A stretch of 64,000 bases of DNA from Marinicauda pacifica (GTDB lineage Bacteria; Pseudomonadota; Alphaproteobacteria; Caulobacterales; Maricaulaceae): the NCBI RefSeq assembly GCF_004793635.1, contig NZ_SRXV01000001.1, positions 620,501 through 684,500 of the forward strand. Direction: 5' to 3'. A program made the position numbers and the translations under genes. Positions 53,320 through 61,142 of the stretch are shown piece after piece. Under the pieces are notes generated by a model. That model was not told the DNA's origin and did not search any database. It worked only from the letters and a program-made list of their open reading frames with translations. Position 1 is the stretch's first letter, and every line of letters starts with the position of its first letter.

Positions 53320-54501
53320 TCACGCGGCAGAGGACAGGGCGCGGGCTCGGGACAGCTTGTGCGGGGCCGACAAGCCTGGCTGTTCGCCGAAGGCCGGACC
53401 GATCAGCAGCTGCGCGGGGGAGGCGAGGGCCGCCTTGAGCGCGTTCCAGTCCCGGATGCCATCCAGATAGATCGGGACGCCGAGGCGTCTGGCGATGGCC
53501 GTGAATCGTTCGATTTGTGCCGGCAGGCTGTCTCGGTAGTGCGCTGGCAGGCGCGCTCCGACGAGGGAGGCGCCGGAATCGCGAAATCGCTCCAGGCTCA
53601 GCGCATCGAGCGGCGCGCGGATCATGAGTCGGCCGCAGCAATTGAGCACGCTCCGGCAGCTCTCGTTGACCTGGCTCGCGGGGGCATCGATCGGCGCGTT
53701 TTCCACGTTGAGAAAGATGAGCTTGCGCAATTCATCCGGCATCTGAGTGAGGGTGGACGCAAACCGTATGCGGCTCGGTCCGTGCGAGAGCACGCTGTAA
53801 CCGACAGGAACGATCACGCCGCATCGAAGGCGCTGCTGTGTGAGAGCCTTCAACGCGCTCTGGGCCTCGGCCAGCACCTGCAGGTCTATTGCAAGCCGAT
53901 CCGCTGATCCGAATCCCTGGCCGAGAATCTCATCCTGCAGCAACCAGCCTGATTGGTCCGGACGAGCCTTGCGCCCGACCGCGGCGAAGGCCGCGACCGC
54001 TTCCTGCTTGGGGTTCCAGGCCGACCAGAAGACGGTGTCGTCGATCTGTCTGCGTTCGCCGATCTCTCGGACAGTCTTCCGGGCGGAAACGGAGATTTCG
54101 GTTTCGTCTACCTCGGCAGCATCAAGCTTGGCGGCGAACTCGGCCACGGACAAAGTCTCGAACTCTGCCTCGACCGATAGCCGCCGGGTCAGGTCTTCAC
54201 CAAGGAAGAAAGTTTGTAGCTCCTGGCGAATGGCCTCGGTCAGCGCCTCTGCCTCGAGGCCGCTGGTGTCGTGGAACACCACCAGATAGCCGGAGGCACA
54301 ACGGATGACGAGATCCTCGTCGGCAAGATGGCTTTGGATGATCGATTCGGCCGCAACGAAGACTCGGCTCTTGATATTATCCCAGTTATCCCCGGCCGCT
54401 TCGCGCACCGCAGCAAGGTTGATGAATTCATACTGGCTGATATCGACATGCTCGGCGCTTGCCAGATGTCGTCTCAGCGCGTCGAAAGCAGATCCACTCA
54501 T
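53320..54501 (-). CDS. EAL-domain-like protein (degenerate)
   Basis: 393 residues from the ATG at 54501. The C-terminal half (about 200-375) resembles an EAL fold: LAIDLQVLAEAQSALKAL, a late LDGIRDWNALKAALAS-PAQLLIGPAFGEQPG ending. But the hallmark EAL motif and the acidic metal ligands (E/N/D-x-D-D) that hydrolyse c-di-GMP cannot be found; instead it has DAPASQVNES in the middle. It would then bind rather than cleave the nucleotide, or sense another signal. The N-terminal third is of unknown fold. It is divergent from the TonB receptor gene. Confidence 0.65.
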   Translation of the reverse strand: MSGSAFDALRRHLASAEHVDISQYEFINLAAVREAAGDNWDNIKSRVFVAAESIIQSHLADEDLVIRCASGYLVVFHDTSGLEAEALTEAIRQELQTFFLGEDLTRRLSVEAEFETLSVAEFAAKLDAAEVDETEISVSARKTVREIGERRQIDDTVFWSAWNPKQEAVAAFAAVGRKARPDQSGWLLQDEILGQGFGSADRLAIDLQVLAEAQSALKALTQQRLRCGVIVPVGYSVLSHGPSRIRFASTLTQMPDELRKLIFLNVENAPIDAPASQVNESCRSVLNCCGRLMIRAPLDALSLERFRDSGASLVGARLPAHYRDSLPAQIERFTAIARRLGVPIYLDGIRDWNALKAALASPAQLLIGPAFGEQPGLSAPHKLSRARALSSAA

Positions 54502-54564
54502 CGCCCTGTACCCTTGCAGGCCAGTAGTCTGGCCCAGGTGTATGGAGATTTTGTAAGCGGGGAA

Positions 54565-54603
54565 GCACAACGATTCTGCTGCAGCGCAACAGAATCGTTG
54601 TGC
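54565..54603. repeat. Perfect 14-bp inverted repeat
   Basis: Arms GCACAACGATTCTG (54565-54578) and CAGAATCGTTGTGC (54590-54603), 11 nt apart. It is in the 338-nt gap between divergent genes. No T-run, so it is unlikely to be a terminator; it could be an operator or a transcript hairpin. Confidence 0.75.
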
Positions 54604-54793
54604 ATTGCAGTGTAGTGCGGGGACATCTTCGCAGATGCAGCGTAATGATGAATAATGACGTGTCCGTATTGCAACGCTTTTGTAAAAACGCAGAGAAAGA
54701 CGGGTGTTGCACCGGTTTTCCTGCCTGTGCCGGTGGTTTGAGGTCTTCTCGATCCGGAGCGAATGCGACATGGTGGCGCCAAGTGCATTGCAG
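54600..54793. repeat. 11-bp direct repeat GTGCATTGCAG flanking the receptor promoter region
   Basis: The same 11-mer occurs at 54600-54610 and 54783-54793. The first copy overlaps the end of the inverted repeat, the second lies 47 nt before the receptor ATG. The half site TGCATTGCA is nearly palindromic (TGCA-T-TGCA). It could be a regulator site, but nothing confirms this. No other feature was recognised in the rest of this gap. Confidence 0.5.
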
Positions 54794-54839
54794 CACACGT
54801 ACCGCGCTAAACAAGCGGGCCAGTCTCGGGAGGACTTTT

Positions 54840-57356
54840 ATGACTTTACGTTTCACGCGCGCATTGCTTTTGGGCGCCGCATCTACGCTGGCCGTGGCCA
54901 GCGCAGCGACGGCACAGGACGCTCCGCAGGATCGTCGCACCGTTGACGTCATCACGGTGACGGCCCAGCAGCGCGAACAGAGTGCACAAGACGTTCCGAT
55001 TTCCATCGGGGCCTACGACACTCAAGCGCTGAACCAGTCCGGCGTTCAGGACATCAAGGATCTGATTTCCATCGCCCCAGGGCTGATGGTCACCTCCACC
55101 CAGTCGGAGACGATCACCACCGCCCGTATTCGCGGCGTCGGTACGGTCGGGGACAATTTCGGCCTTGAGAGTTCTGTGGGCGTCTACATTGATGGTGTCT
55201 TCCGGTCGCGCAACGGCGTCGGTTTCGGCGACCTGGGTGAACTCGAGCGGATCGAAGTTCTGCGCGGCCCGCAGGGGACCCTGTTCGGGAAGAACACCTC
55301 GGCCGGTGTGCTGAGCATCACCACGCAGGCGCCTGAATTCGAATGGGGTGGCGGCGCTGAGGCACAACTCGGCGATTACGGCTATCGCCGCTTGAGCGGC
55401 TCGATCACCGGGCCGATCTTCGAGGACCAGCTGGCCTTCCGGCTGTTTGCAGCAGATGCCGAACGTGACGGCTATACCGATCTGATCGTCGGCAAGGGAG
55501 CCAATGCAGAGCTCACCGAATCCGAAACCGAGAATTACCAGACCATTCGTGGGCAGCTTCTCTGGACGCCCAGTGCCTCGGTCGAAGGCCGCATCATCGC
55601 GGACTATTCCCAGCGCGACGAGTTCTGCTGCTCGGCCGTGGCTTACGATTACACGCCGACCGCCTATGCGCTGGTCCGGGCTGTGGGTGGTGACGTCAAC
55701 TACCCCGCCGATCCCGATGAGCGTATCGCTTACGCCAACCGGACGTACGATCAGACGGTCGAAGATCGCGGCATCTCGGCTGAATTCGACATCGACATGC
55801 CGATCGGCACGCTGACGAGTGTGACCGCTTATCGAAACTGGTCTAACTCGCGCGGGCAGGACGTCGACTATACCAGCGCCGATATTTCCTATCGCGATCC
55901 GGAGCACAATTTCACGGACCTGTCGCGCCTGTCTCAGGAGCTTCGGCTGAATGGCAATTGGGGCGATCTGGACTGGCTGGTAGGTGGATTCTATTCGCAC
56001 GAAGACCTTGAGCTCGGCGACGCCCTTCAGTTCGGCGAGGACTGGGAAGCTTTCCTCAGCCTCGCGGCCTCGAATGGCACGAACCCAACCTTCATTTCGG
56101 ACACGCTGAACGCGATCGCGCTCGGCTTCGTTCCGCCATTCCCAGCTCTCCCTGGCTACACGCCGCAACCGGCGGGCTCTTTCTTCCCGGCCGGATCCGG
56201 TCCGAACCAGGATCTTTACAACCAGACGGCTGTCAGCTGGGCAGTGTTCACGCACAACACCTATCAGTTCACCGATCGTTTCGCGATCACGGCAGGTCTG
56301 CGCTACACGCACGAAACCAAGAACGTAGTGGCGAGCTTTGACACGAACTCTCCGCTTGGTTGCAGCCTGTTTGAGACCTATGGCGGGTTTGACCCGATCT
56401 CGACGTTTGCCGGAACACCGCTTGGCGGCCTGGTCCCGTCAGCCTGTCTTCCGTACGCCCGTTCCGGTCTCGACGCCAACGGCTACGACCAGGAACGCTC
56501 CGACGAGGAAGTCAGCGGGACGCTCCGGGCGACGTATGACCTTACCGACGACGTCATGGTGTTCGCGGGCTATTCACGCGGCTTCAAGGCAGGTGGTTTC
56601 AACCTCGACCGTCAGCTGAACGGTCCGATCGGGCCGAACGGGTATACCGATCCGGACACATCCTTCGCTCCTGAGATCATCGATTCCTATGAACTCGGCT
56701 TCAAATCCCAGTTGTTCAGCAACGTGCTGCAGCTGAATGCCACGGCCTACTGGCAGCAGGTTGAAGACTTCCAGCTCAACACCTTCAACGGGCTGGCCTT
56801 CGTTGTGGAGAGCGTCGACGAATCCGAGACCAAGGGTGTGGAGATCGATTTCGCCTATGCAACCCCGATCGACGGTCTCGATCTGTCGGGCGGATACGCG
56901 TACGTGAACTCGGAATACTCGGAAGTTAATACGGGCGACCCGCTTGTGGATGCGATCGAGGGCAAGGATTACTCGCTCTCGCCGGAGCACTTCCTGACCG
57001 GCCAGGTGATCTATGAGCGTCCGCTGTTCGCCGGCCTGATGGGTAGCGCAAGCCTCGATGCCCGTTATGTGTCCGAATACAACACCGGCTCCGATCTCGA
57101 TCCGGAGAAGGTCCAGGAAGGGTTCACCCTGCTCAACGCACGCCTGGGCATCGGGCCGGAAGAGGGCCCGTGGTCCGTTGATGTCTGGGGCCGCAACCTC
57201 ACCGACGAGACCTACGCTCAGGTCGCGTTCGACGCCTTTGCGCAAGGCCGCCGTGGTGGCGCGGGCACATCGAACGATCCGCGCGCGACGGCCAGCTACA
57301 TGGCCTTCCTTGGTGCCCCGCGCACCTGGGGTGTGACCGTGCGGACCGAGTGGTAA
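54840..57356 (+). CDS. TonB-dependent receptor
   Basis: 838 residues from the ATG at 54840 (AGGAC upstream; an open frame extends 80 codons further, but the signal peptide starts here). Signal peptide to about residue 24, TonB box-like VDVITVTAQ (about 34-42), plug domain with ELERIEVLRGPQGTLFGKNTSAGVLSITT (about 135-165) and a barrel to the C-terminal -TVRTEW. The group with 'FGKNTSAG' is common in Caulobacterales and Sphingomonadales and takes up sugars, vitamins, or iron complexes. The substrate is unknown because no catabolic genes are adjacent. Confidence 0.93.
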   Translation: MTLRFTRALLLGAASTLAVASAATAQDAPQDRRTVDVITVTAQQREQSAQDVPISIGAYDTQALNQSGVQDIKDLISIAPGLMVTSTQSETITTARIRGVGTVGDNFGLESSVGVYIDGVFRSRNGVGFGDLGELERIEVLRGPQGTLFGKNTSAGVLSITTQAPEFEWGGGAEAQLGDYGYRRLSGSITGPIFEDQLAFRLFAADAERDGYTDLIVGKGANAELTESETENYQTIRGQLLWTPSASVEGRIIADYSQRDEFCCSAVAYDYTPTAYALVRAVGGDVNYPADPDERIAYANRTYDQTVEDRGISAEFDIDMPIGTLTSVTAYRNWSNSRGQDVDYTSADISYRDPEHNFTDLSRLSQELRLNGNWGDLDWLVGGFYSHEDLELGDALQFGEDWEAFLSLAASNGTNPTFISDTLNAIALGFVPPFPALPGYTPQPAGSFFPAGSGPNQDLYNQTAVSWAVFTHNTYQFTDRFAITAGLRYTHETKNVVASFDTNSPLGCSLFETYGGFDPISTFAGTPLGGLVPSACLPYARSGLDANGYDQERSDEEVSGTLRATYDLTDDVMVFAGYSRGFKAGGFNLDRQLNGPIGPNGYTDPDTSFAPEIIDSYELGFKSQLFSNVLQLNATAYWQQVEDFQLNTFNGLAFVVESVDESETKGVEIDFAYATPIDGLDLSGGYAYVNSEYSEVNTGDPLVDAIEGKDYSLSPEHFLTGQVIYERPLFAGLMGSASLDARYVSEYNTGSDLDPEKVQEGFTLLNARLGIGPEEGPWSVDVWGRNLTDETYAQVAFDAFAQGRRGGAGTSNDPRATASYMAFLGAPRTWGVTVRTEW

Positions 57357-57396
57357 GCAACTGAAGCCTGGCCTCCAGGCCAGCGCCAGACACAGG

Positions 57397-57426
57397 AGGG
57401 CCGGAGCAATGCGCTCCGGCCCTTTT
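57397..57426 (+). terminator. Terminator of the TonB receptor gene
   Basis: Stem AGGGCCGGAGC/GCTCCGGCCCT (57397-57407, 57413-57423), five-base loop, then TTTG. Confidence 0.9.
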
Positions 57427-57452
57427 GCGTTCGTGCGATTGCGCTGGCGCAC

Positions 57453-57485
57453 AAAAAAGCCGGAAGCGGGCTGCTTCCGGCTTTT
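57453..57485 (-). terminator. Terminator of the aceB transcript
   Basis: Stem AAAAGCCGGAAGC/GCTTCCGGCTTTT (57455-57467, 57473-57485), loop GGGCT. On the minus strand it runs into T-rich sequence (AAAAAA on the plus strand at 57453-57458). It ends the glyoxylate operon. Confidence 0.9.
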
Positions 57486-57514
57486 GGCATCGAGAAGGAC
57501 GGGGGCCGGCGGTC

Positions 57515-59125
57515 CTAGGCCGACGCGATTCTGCGATAGGCCGGCAATGTCAGGAATTCCTCGAAGCTGTCGTCCATGACCAGCTCACGGAAGATTTCGA
57601 CGGCTTCATCGGCGCGATTGCGGCTCCAGGTCTCGTTGCCAAGCTCGGCCTTGAGCTCCTCGACCACGCTTGTGATCGCCTTCTCCAGATAGGCCCTGTC
57701 GACTGTCTCGCCGCTTGCCAGGACTGCGCCATGCACCCGCCATTGCCAGAGCTGGGCCCTGCTGATTTCAGCGGTGGCCGCGTCTTCCATCAGATTGTGG
57801 ATCGGCACGGCTCCGCGCCCCGTGAGCCAGGAGGAAAGGTAGCGGATCGCGACATCGATATTGCCGCGCACGCCTTCATGGGTGATGTCCCCGCCTGGCG
57901 GCGTCAGGTAGAGGTCGCGGTCTTCTGCGACTTCGGGGACTTTGGATAGCTGATTGGGGCCGTCCATCACCTTGTCGAACGCAGCCATCGCGATCGGCAC
58001 AAGGGCAGGGTGGGCGACCCAGGCACCGTCATGACCCGCTTCGGCTTCGCGCGTCTTGTCCGCCTTCACCTTGTCCATGGCCGCTTCATTCTTGGCGTCA
58101 TCGCCCTTGACCGGGATGAAGGCGCTCATCCCGCCCATCGCATGCGCCCCGCGCCGGTGACAGACCGCGATAACCCGCTTGGCATATTCGGCCATGAAGG
58201 GGACTGCCATCGTCACGGCCGCCCTGTCGGGCAGGATCTTCGAGCCATCGGTCCGCTGGCGCTTGATATAGCTGAAGATATAGTCCCAGCGTCCCGCATT
58301 CAGGGCGGTGAGGTTTTCGCGCAGGGCGTAGATGATCTCATCCAGCTCGAATGCCGCGGGCAGGGTCTCGATCAGAACGGTAACCCGCACCGTCCCGCGC
58401 TCCAGCCCGAGCGTCTCCTCGCAGTGGCGGATGACCAGAGACCACAGGCGCGCCTCGTGGCGCGTTTCCAGCTTGGGCAGATAGAAATACGGTCCCGTCC
58501 CGCGCTTTTTCAGCTCTTCATGATTGTGCAGCAGGTAGAGCGCGAAGTCGAAAAAGGCGCCAGCCATCGGCGCACCGTCGATTTCCAGATGGACCTCGTC
58601 GAGATGCAGACCGCGTGCCCGCACGATCAGGACCGCCGTATCCGCTTTCAGCGCGTAGCTCTTCCCGCTCGTCTCGTCGGTGAAATCAATCTTGCCATGG
58701 ACGGCATCGCGAAGATTGATCTGGCCGTCCATCATATTGGTCCAGGACGGGCTCGACGCATCCTCGAAGTCGGCCATGAACCCTTTCGCGCCGGAATTCA
58801 GCGCGTTGATGATCATCTTGCGATCAACGGGTCCTGTGATCTCGACACGGCGATCGGCCAGGTCGGCCGGGGCGGGCGGCACGGTCCATTCGCCGGCCCG
58901 GATGGCGGCCGTTTCGGCAGGAAAATCGAGCTGTTCTTCGCCCGAATCGAGCCGTGCTTGACGTTCCAGACGCGCCTTGAGCAATCGTCTGCGCTCGGAA
59001 TCGAAACGGCGGTGAATACCGGCCAGAAGCTCCAGGGCTTCGTCGGTCAGGATGGAGTCGTATCCCTCGCGAATTTCGCCGCGTACCGTCACGCCGTCCG
59101 GCGTGGAAATTGTCGTTCCGCTCAT
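57515..59125 (-). CDS. aceB: Malate synthase A
   Basis: 536 residues. It condenses glyoxylate and acetyl-CoA to malate. Family features: GFMADFEDASSPSWTNMMDGQINL (about 114-140), RVTVLIETLPAAFELDEIIYALRENLTALNAGRWDYIFSYIK (about 245-290) with the Mg-binding acid residues, and the late PALVPIAM segment. Length and motifs fit the A form, not G. It is the last gene of the operon aceA-rraA-aceB, 11 nt after the rraA stop, with AGGAGG upstream of its ATG. Confidence 0.96.
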   Translation of the reverse strand: MSGTTISTPDGVTVRGEIREGYDSILTDEALELLAGIHRRFDSERRRLLKARLERQARLDSGEEQLDFPAETAAIRAGEWTVPPAPADLADRRVEITGPVDRKMIINALNSGAKGFMADFEDASSPSWTNMMDGQINLRDAVHGKIDFTDETSGKSYALKADTAVLIVRARGLHLDEVHLEIDGAPMAGAFFDFALYLLHNHEELKKRGTGPYFYLPKLETRHEARLWSLVIRHCEETLGLERGTVRVTVLIETLPAAFELDEIIYALRENLTALNAGRWDYIFSYIKRQRTDGSKILPDRAAVTMAVPFMAEYAKRVIAVCHRRGAHAMGGMSAFIPVKGDDAKNEAAMDKVKADKTREAEAGHDGAWVAHPALVPIAMAAFDKVMDGPNQLSKVPEVAEDRDLYLTPPGGDITHEGVRGNIDVAIRYLSSWLTGRGAVPIHNLMEDAATAEISRAQLWQWRVHGAVLASGETVDRAYLEKAITSVVEELKAELGNETWSRNRADEAVEIFRELVMDDSFEEFLTLPAYRRIASA

Positions 59126-59136
59126 TGGCAGACCTC

Positions 59137-59634
59137 CTATGAATGTGTGTCGTGAACCGGATGAGGCGCGCTGACCACACCGTCGAGATCGGCATAGATC
59201 CAGTCTCCCGGGTCCACTGTGACGCCGCGCACGCTGACAGGAACGCCGAGCGTGCCGATGCCGCGCTTGTCGGTCTTCATCGACACGCTTGCGAGCGCCA
59301 GGATACCTATCTCGATGCCCGCGAGTTCGTGACGGTCCCGGATCGCGCCGTTGACGATGAGGCCCGCCCAGCCATTCCTCGCGCCCAGCTCGGCGAGATT
59401 GCCGCCGACCAGGGCGCGGCGCAGCGATCCGGCATTGTCGACGACCAGAACGCGGCCCTCACCGGGCTCGCCGAGGCAGTCTTTCACCACCGAATTGTCG
59501 TCAACGGTGCGCAGCGTCACGCAGGGGCCGTGAAACAGGGCCACGCCGCCAAAGGACTGCAGCCCAGGAAGAAAGACGCGCATCGTGTCAGGATGCGCGT
59601 CGCAGAGATCCGCGGTGCGGATGGTCTCGGTCAT
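59137..59634 (-). CDS. rraA: RraA-family protein (HMG/CHA aldolase or RNase E regulator-like)
   Basis: 165 residues. Family core VVDNAGSLRRALVGGNLAELGARNGWAGLIVNGAIRDRHELAGIEIG is intact (about 78-125). Two functions are known in this family: RraA inhibits RNase E in some bacteria, while relatives are metal-dependent aldolases for 4-hydroxy-4-methyl-2-oxoglutarate and can decarboxylate oxaloacetate. It lies between aceA and aceB on the same strand. Metabolic use is more likely than RNase regulation in this place, but that is an inference. Confidence 0.85.
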   Translation of the reverse strand: MTETIRTADLCDAHPDTMRVFLPGLQSFGGVALFHGPCVTLRTVDDNSVVKDCLGEPGEGRVLVVDNAGSLRRALVGGNLAELGARNGWAGLIVNGAIRDRHELAGIEIGILALASVSMKTDKRGIGTLGVPVSVRGVTVDPGDWIYADLDGVVSAPHPVHDTHS

Positions 59635-59670
59635 TTGACGTCCCGGTCCGGTTGGAAAGAGAACAAGGGC

Positions 59671-59694
59671 AGGGCGGACACTTTGGTCCGCCCT
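59671..59694 (-). other. Hairpin in the aceA-rraA gap
   Basis: Nine-bp stem AGGGCGGAC/GTCCGCCCT (59671-59679, 59686-59694) in the 72-nt space between aceA and rraA. No T-run on the minus strand, so it is not a clear terminator. It may act as an mRNA stability or attenuation hairpin that keeps aceA expression higher than the two following genes. Confidence 0.55.
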
Positions 59695-59706
59695 GACGGG
59701 TCCTGT

Positions 59707-61002
59707 CTATTCAGCCGGTTCTTTTTTGAACTGCGCGGTCTCGGTCGACTGGCCCATCGCCGTGGTTGAAGATTCACCACCCGACAGCGTCGTGTTAACC
59801 AGGTCGAAATAGCCGGTGCCGACTTCGCGCTGGTGACGCGTGGCGGTGTAACCGTCCTTCTCCGCGCCGAACTCGGCCTGCTGGAGCTCGGAATAGGCGC
59901 CCATGCCGCGATCCTTGTAGCCGCGGGCCAGCTCGAACATGCCGTAGTTGAGCTGGTGGAAGCCGGCCAGCGTCACGAACTGGAACTTGTAGCCCATGGC
60001 CCCGAGCTCGCGTTGGTAGGTTTCGATCGTCGCCTTGTCCAGATTGGCTTCCCAGTTGAACGACGGCGAACAGTTGTAGGCCATCATCTTGCCCGGGAAC
60101 TCTTTCTGGACCGCTTCGGCAAAGCGCTTGGCCTCGTCGAGATTCGGCTTGGAGGTTTCCCACCACAGCAGATCGGCAACTTTCGCATAGGCGAGACCGC
60201 GCTTGATGCAGTGATCGACGCCCACACCCTGCTTGAGGCGATAGAAGCCTTCCGGTGTCCGGCCCGCATCGAAATCGATGAACTCGTGGTCGCCCTCATC
60301 GATGTCGGAGTTGATCAGAGTGGCGGATTCCGCGTCGGTCCGCGCGACCGTGATCGTGGGTACGCCCATCACGTCGGCTGCCAGGCGTGCCGCGTTCAGA
60401 TTACGCACGTGTTGCGCGGTCGGGATGAGAACCTTGCCGCCCAGATGGCCGCACTTCTTCTCGGCCGCGACCTGATCTTCAAAGTGTACACCGGCCGCGC
60501 CCGCCTCGATGAAGGCCTTCATGATCTCGAAGCAGTTCAGCGTTCCGCCAAAGCCGGCTTCGGCGTCGGCCACGATCGGCGCGAACCAATCGCGTTCGGC
60601 CTTGCCTTTCTCGGCGACTTCGATCTGGTCGGCACGCTGGAGCGTGCGGTTGATCTTGCGCGCCAGCTCCGGCGCGGAGTTAGCAGGGTAGAGCGACTGG
60701 TCGGGATACATGGCGCCGGCCGTGTTCGCGTCGGCGGCGACCTGCCAACCGGACAGGTAGATCGCTTTCAGCCCGGCGCGAACCATCTGCATGGCCTGGT
60801 TTCCCGACAGGGCGCCGAGCGCGTTGATATAGGGTTCGCTGCGCAGCAAATCCCACAGCTTGACCGCACCGCGCTCAGCCAGGGTGTGCTGGATCTGCAC
60901 GGAGCCGCGCAGCTTCTGCACGTCTTCCGGGCTGTAATTGCGTTCGATACCGTCAAAGCGGCCGCTCTTGGCGCCGGGCACGAGATCGTAGAACGAGGTC
61001 AT
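59707..61002 (-). CDS. aceA: Isocitrate lyase
   Basis: 431 residues. The family signature KKCGHLGGK is at 182-190, with the catalytic Cys184. Other conserved segments are [27 protein letters not shown] (about 85-112), TDAESATLI and [12 protein letters not shown]. It splits isocitrate to glyoxylate and succinate. It is the first gene of the operon and starts 139 nt from the divergent regulator gene. Confidence 0.97.
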   Translation of the reverse strand: MTSFYDLVPGAKSGRFDGIERNYSPEDVQKLRGSVQIQHTLAERGAVKLWDLLRSEPYINALGALSGNQAMQMVRAGLKAIYLSGWQVAADANTAGAMYPDQSLYPANSAPELARKINRTLQRADQIEVAEKGKAERDWFAPIVADAEAGFGGTLNCFEIMKAFIEAGAAGVHFEDQVAAEKKCGHLGGKVLIPTAQHVRNLNAARLAADVMGVPTITVARTDAESATLINSDIDEGDHEFIDFDAGRTPEGFYRLKQGVGVDHCIKRGLAYAKVADLLWWETSKPNLDEAKRFAEAVQKEFPGKMMAYNCSPSFNWEANLDKATIETYQRELGAMGYKFQFVTLAGFHQLNYGMFELARGYKDRGMGAYSELQQAEFGAEKDGYTATRHQREVGTGYFDLVNTTLSGGESSTTAMGQSTETAQFKKEPAE

Positions 61003-61019
61003 GGATGTGTCCTTTCAGG

Positions 61020-61142
61020 TGTATGTGCTTTGACAAGGACTATCGTGCATGGACCACAATGCGTCTATTTCTCTATGTACAGAAAGCGGATAGCGTGTAT
61101 CATGATGTATCGTGTAATCTTGTAAAGATGTAACTTTTTGTA
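61020..61142. promoter_or_regulatory. Cluster of TGTA elements between aceA and its regulator
   Basis: TGTA occurs at 61020, 61076, 61096, 61106, 61113, 61121, 61129 and 61139 within a 139-nt gap, against much less than one expected in DNA of this GC content. Three of them (61113, 61121, 61129) are TGTAA repeated at exactly 8-nt steps. This is probably an operator array, most likely for the regulator that is encoded to the right. Confidence 0.6.

Noticed and set aside
54846-56312. Minus-strand frame of 488 codons opposite the TonB receptor
   Set aside because: Antisense to a receptor with signal peptide, plug and barrel motifs; no domain in the shadow.
59833-61125. Plus-strand frame of 430 codons opposite aceA
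   Set aside because: aceA motifs are clear on the minus strand; the plus-strand translation has no recognisable domain.
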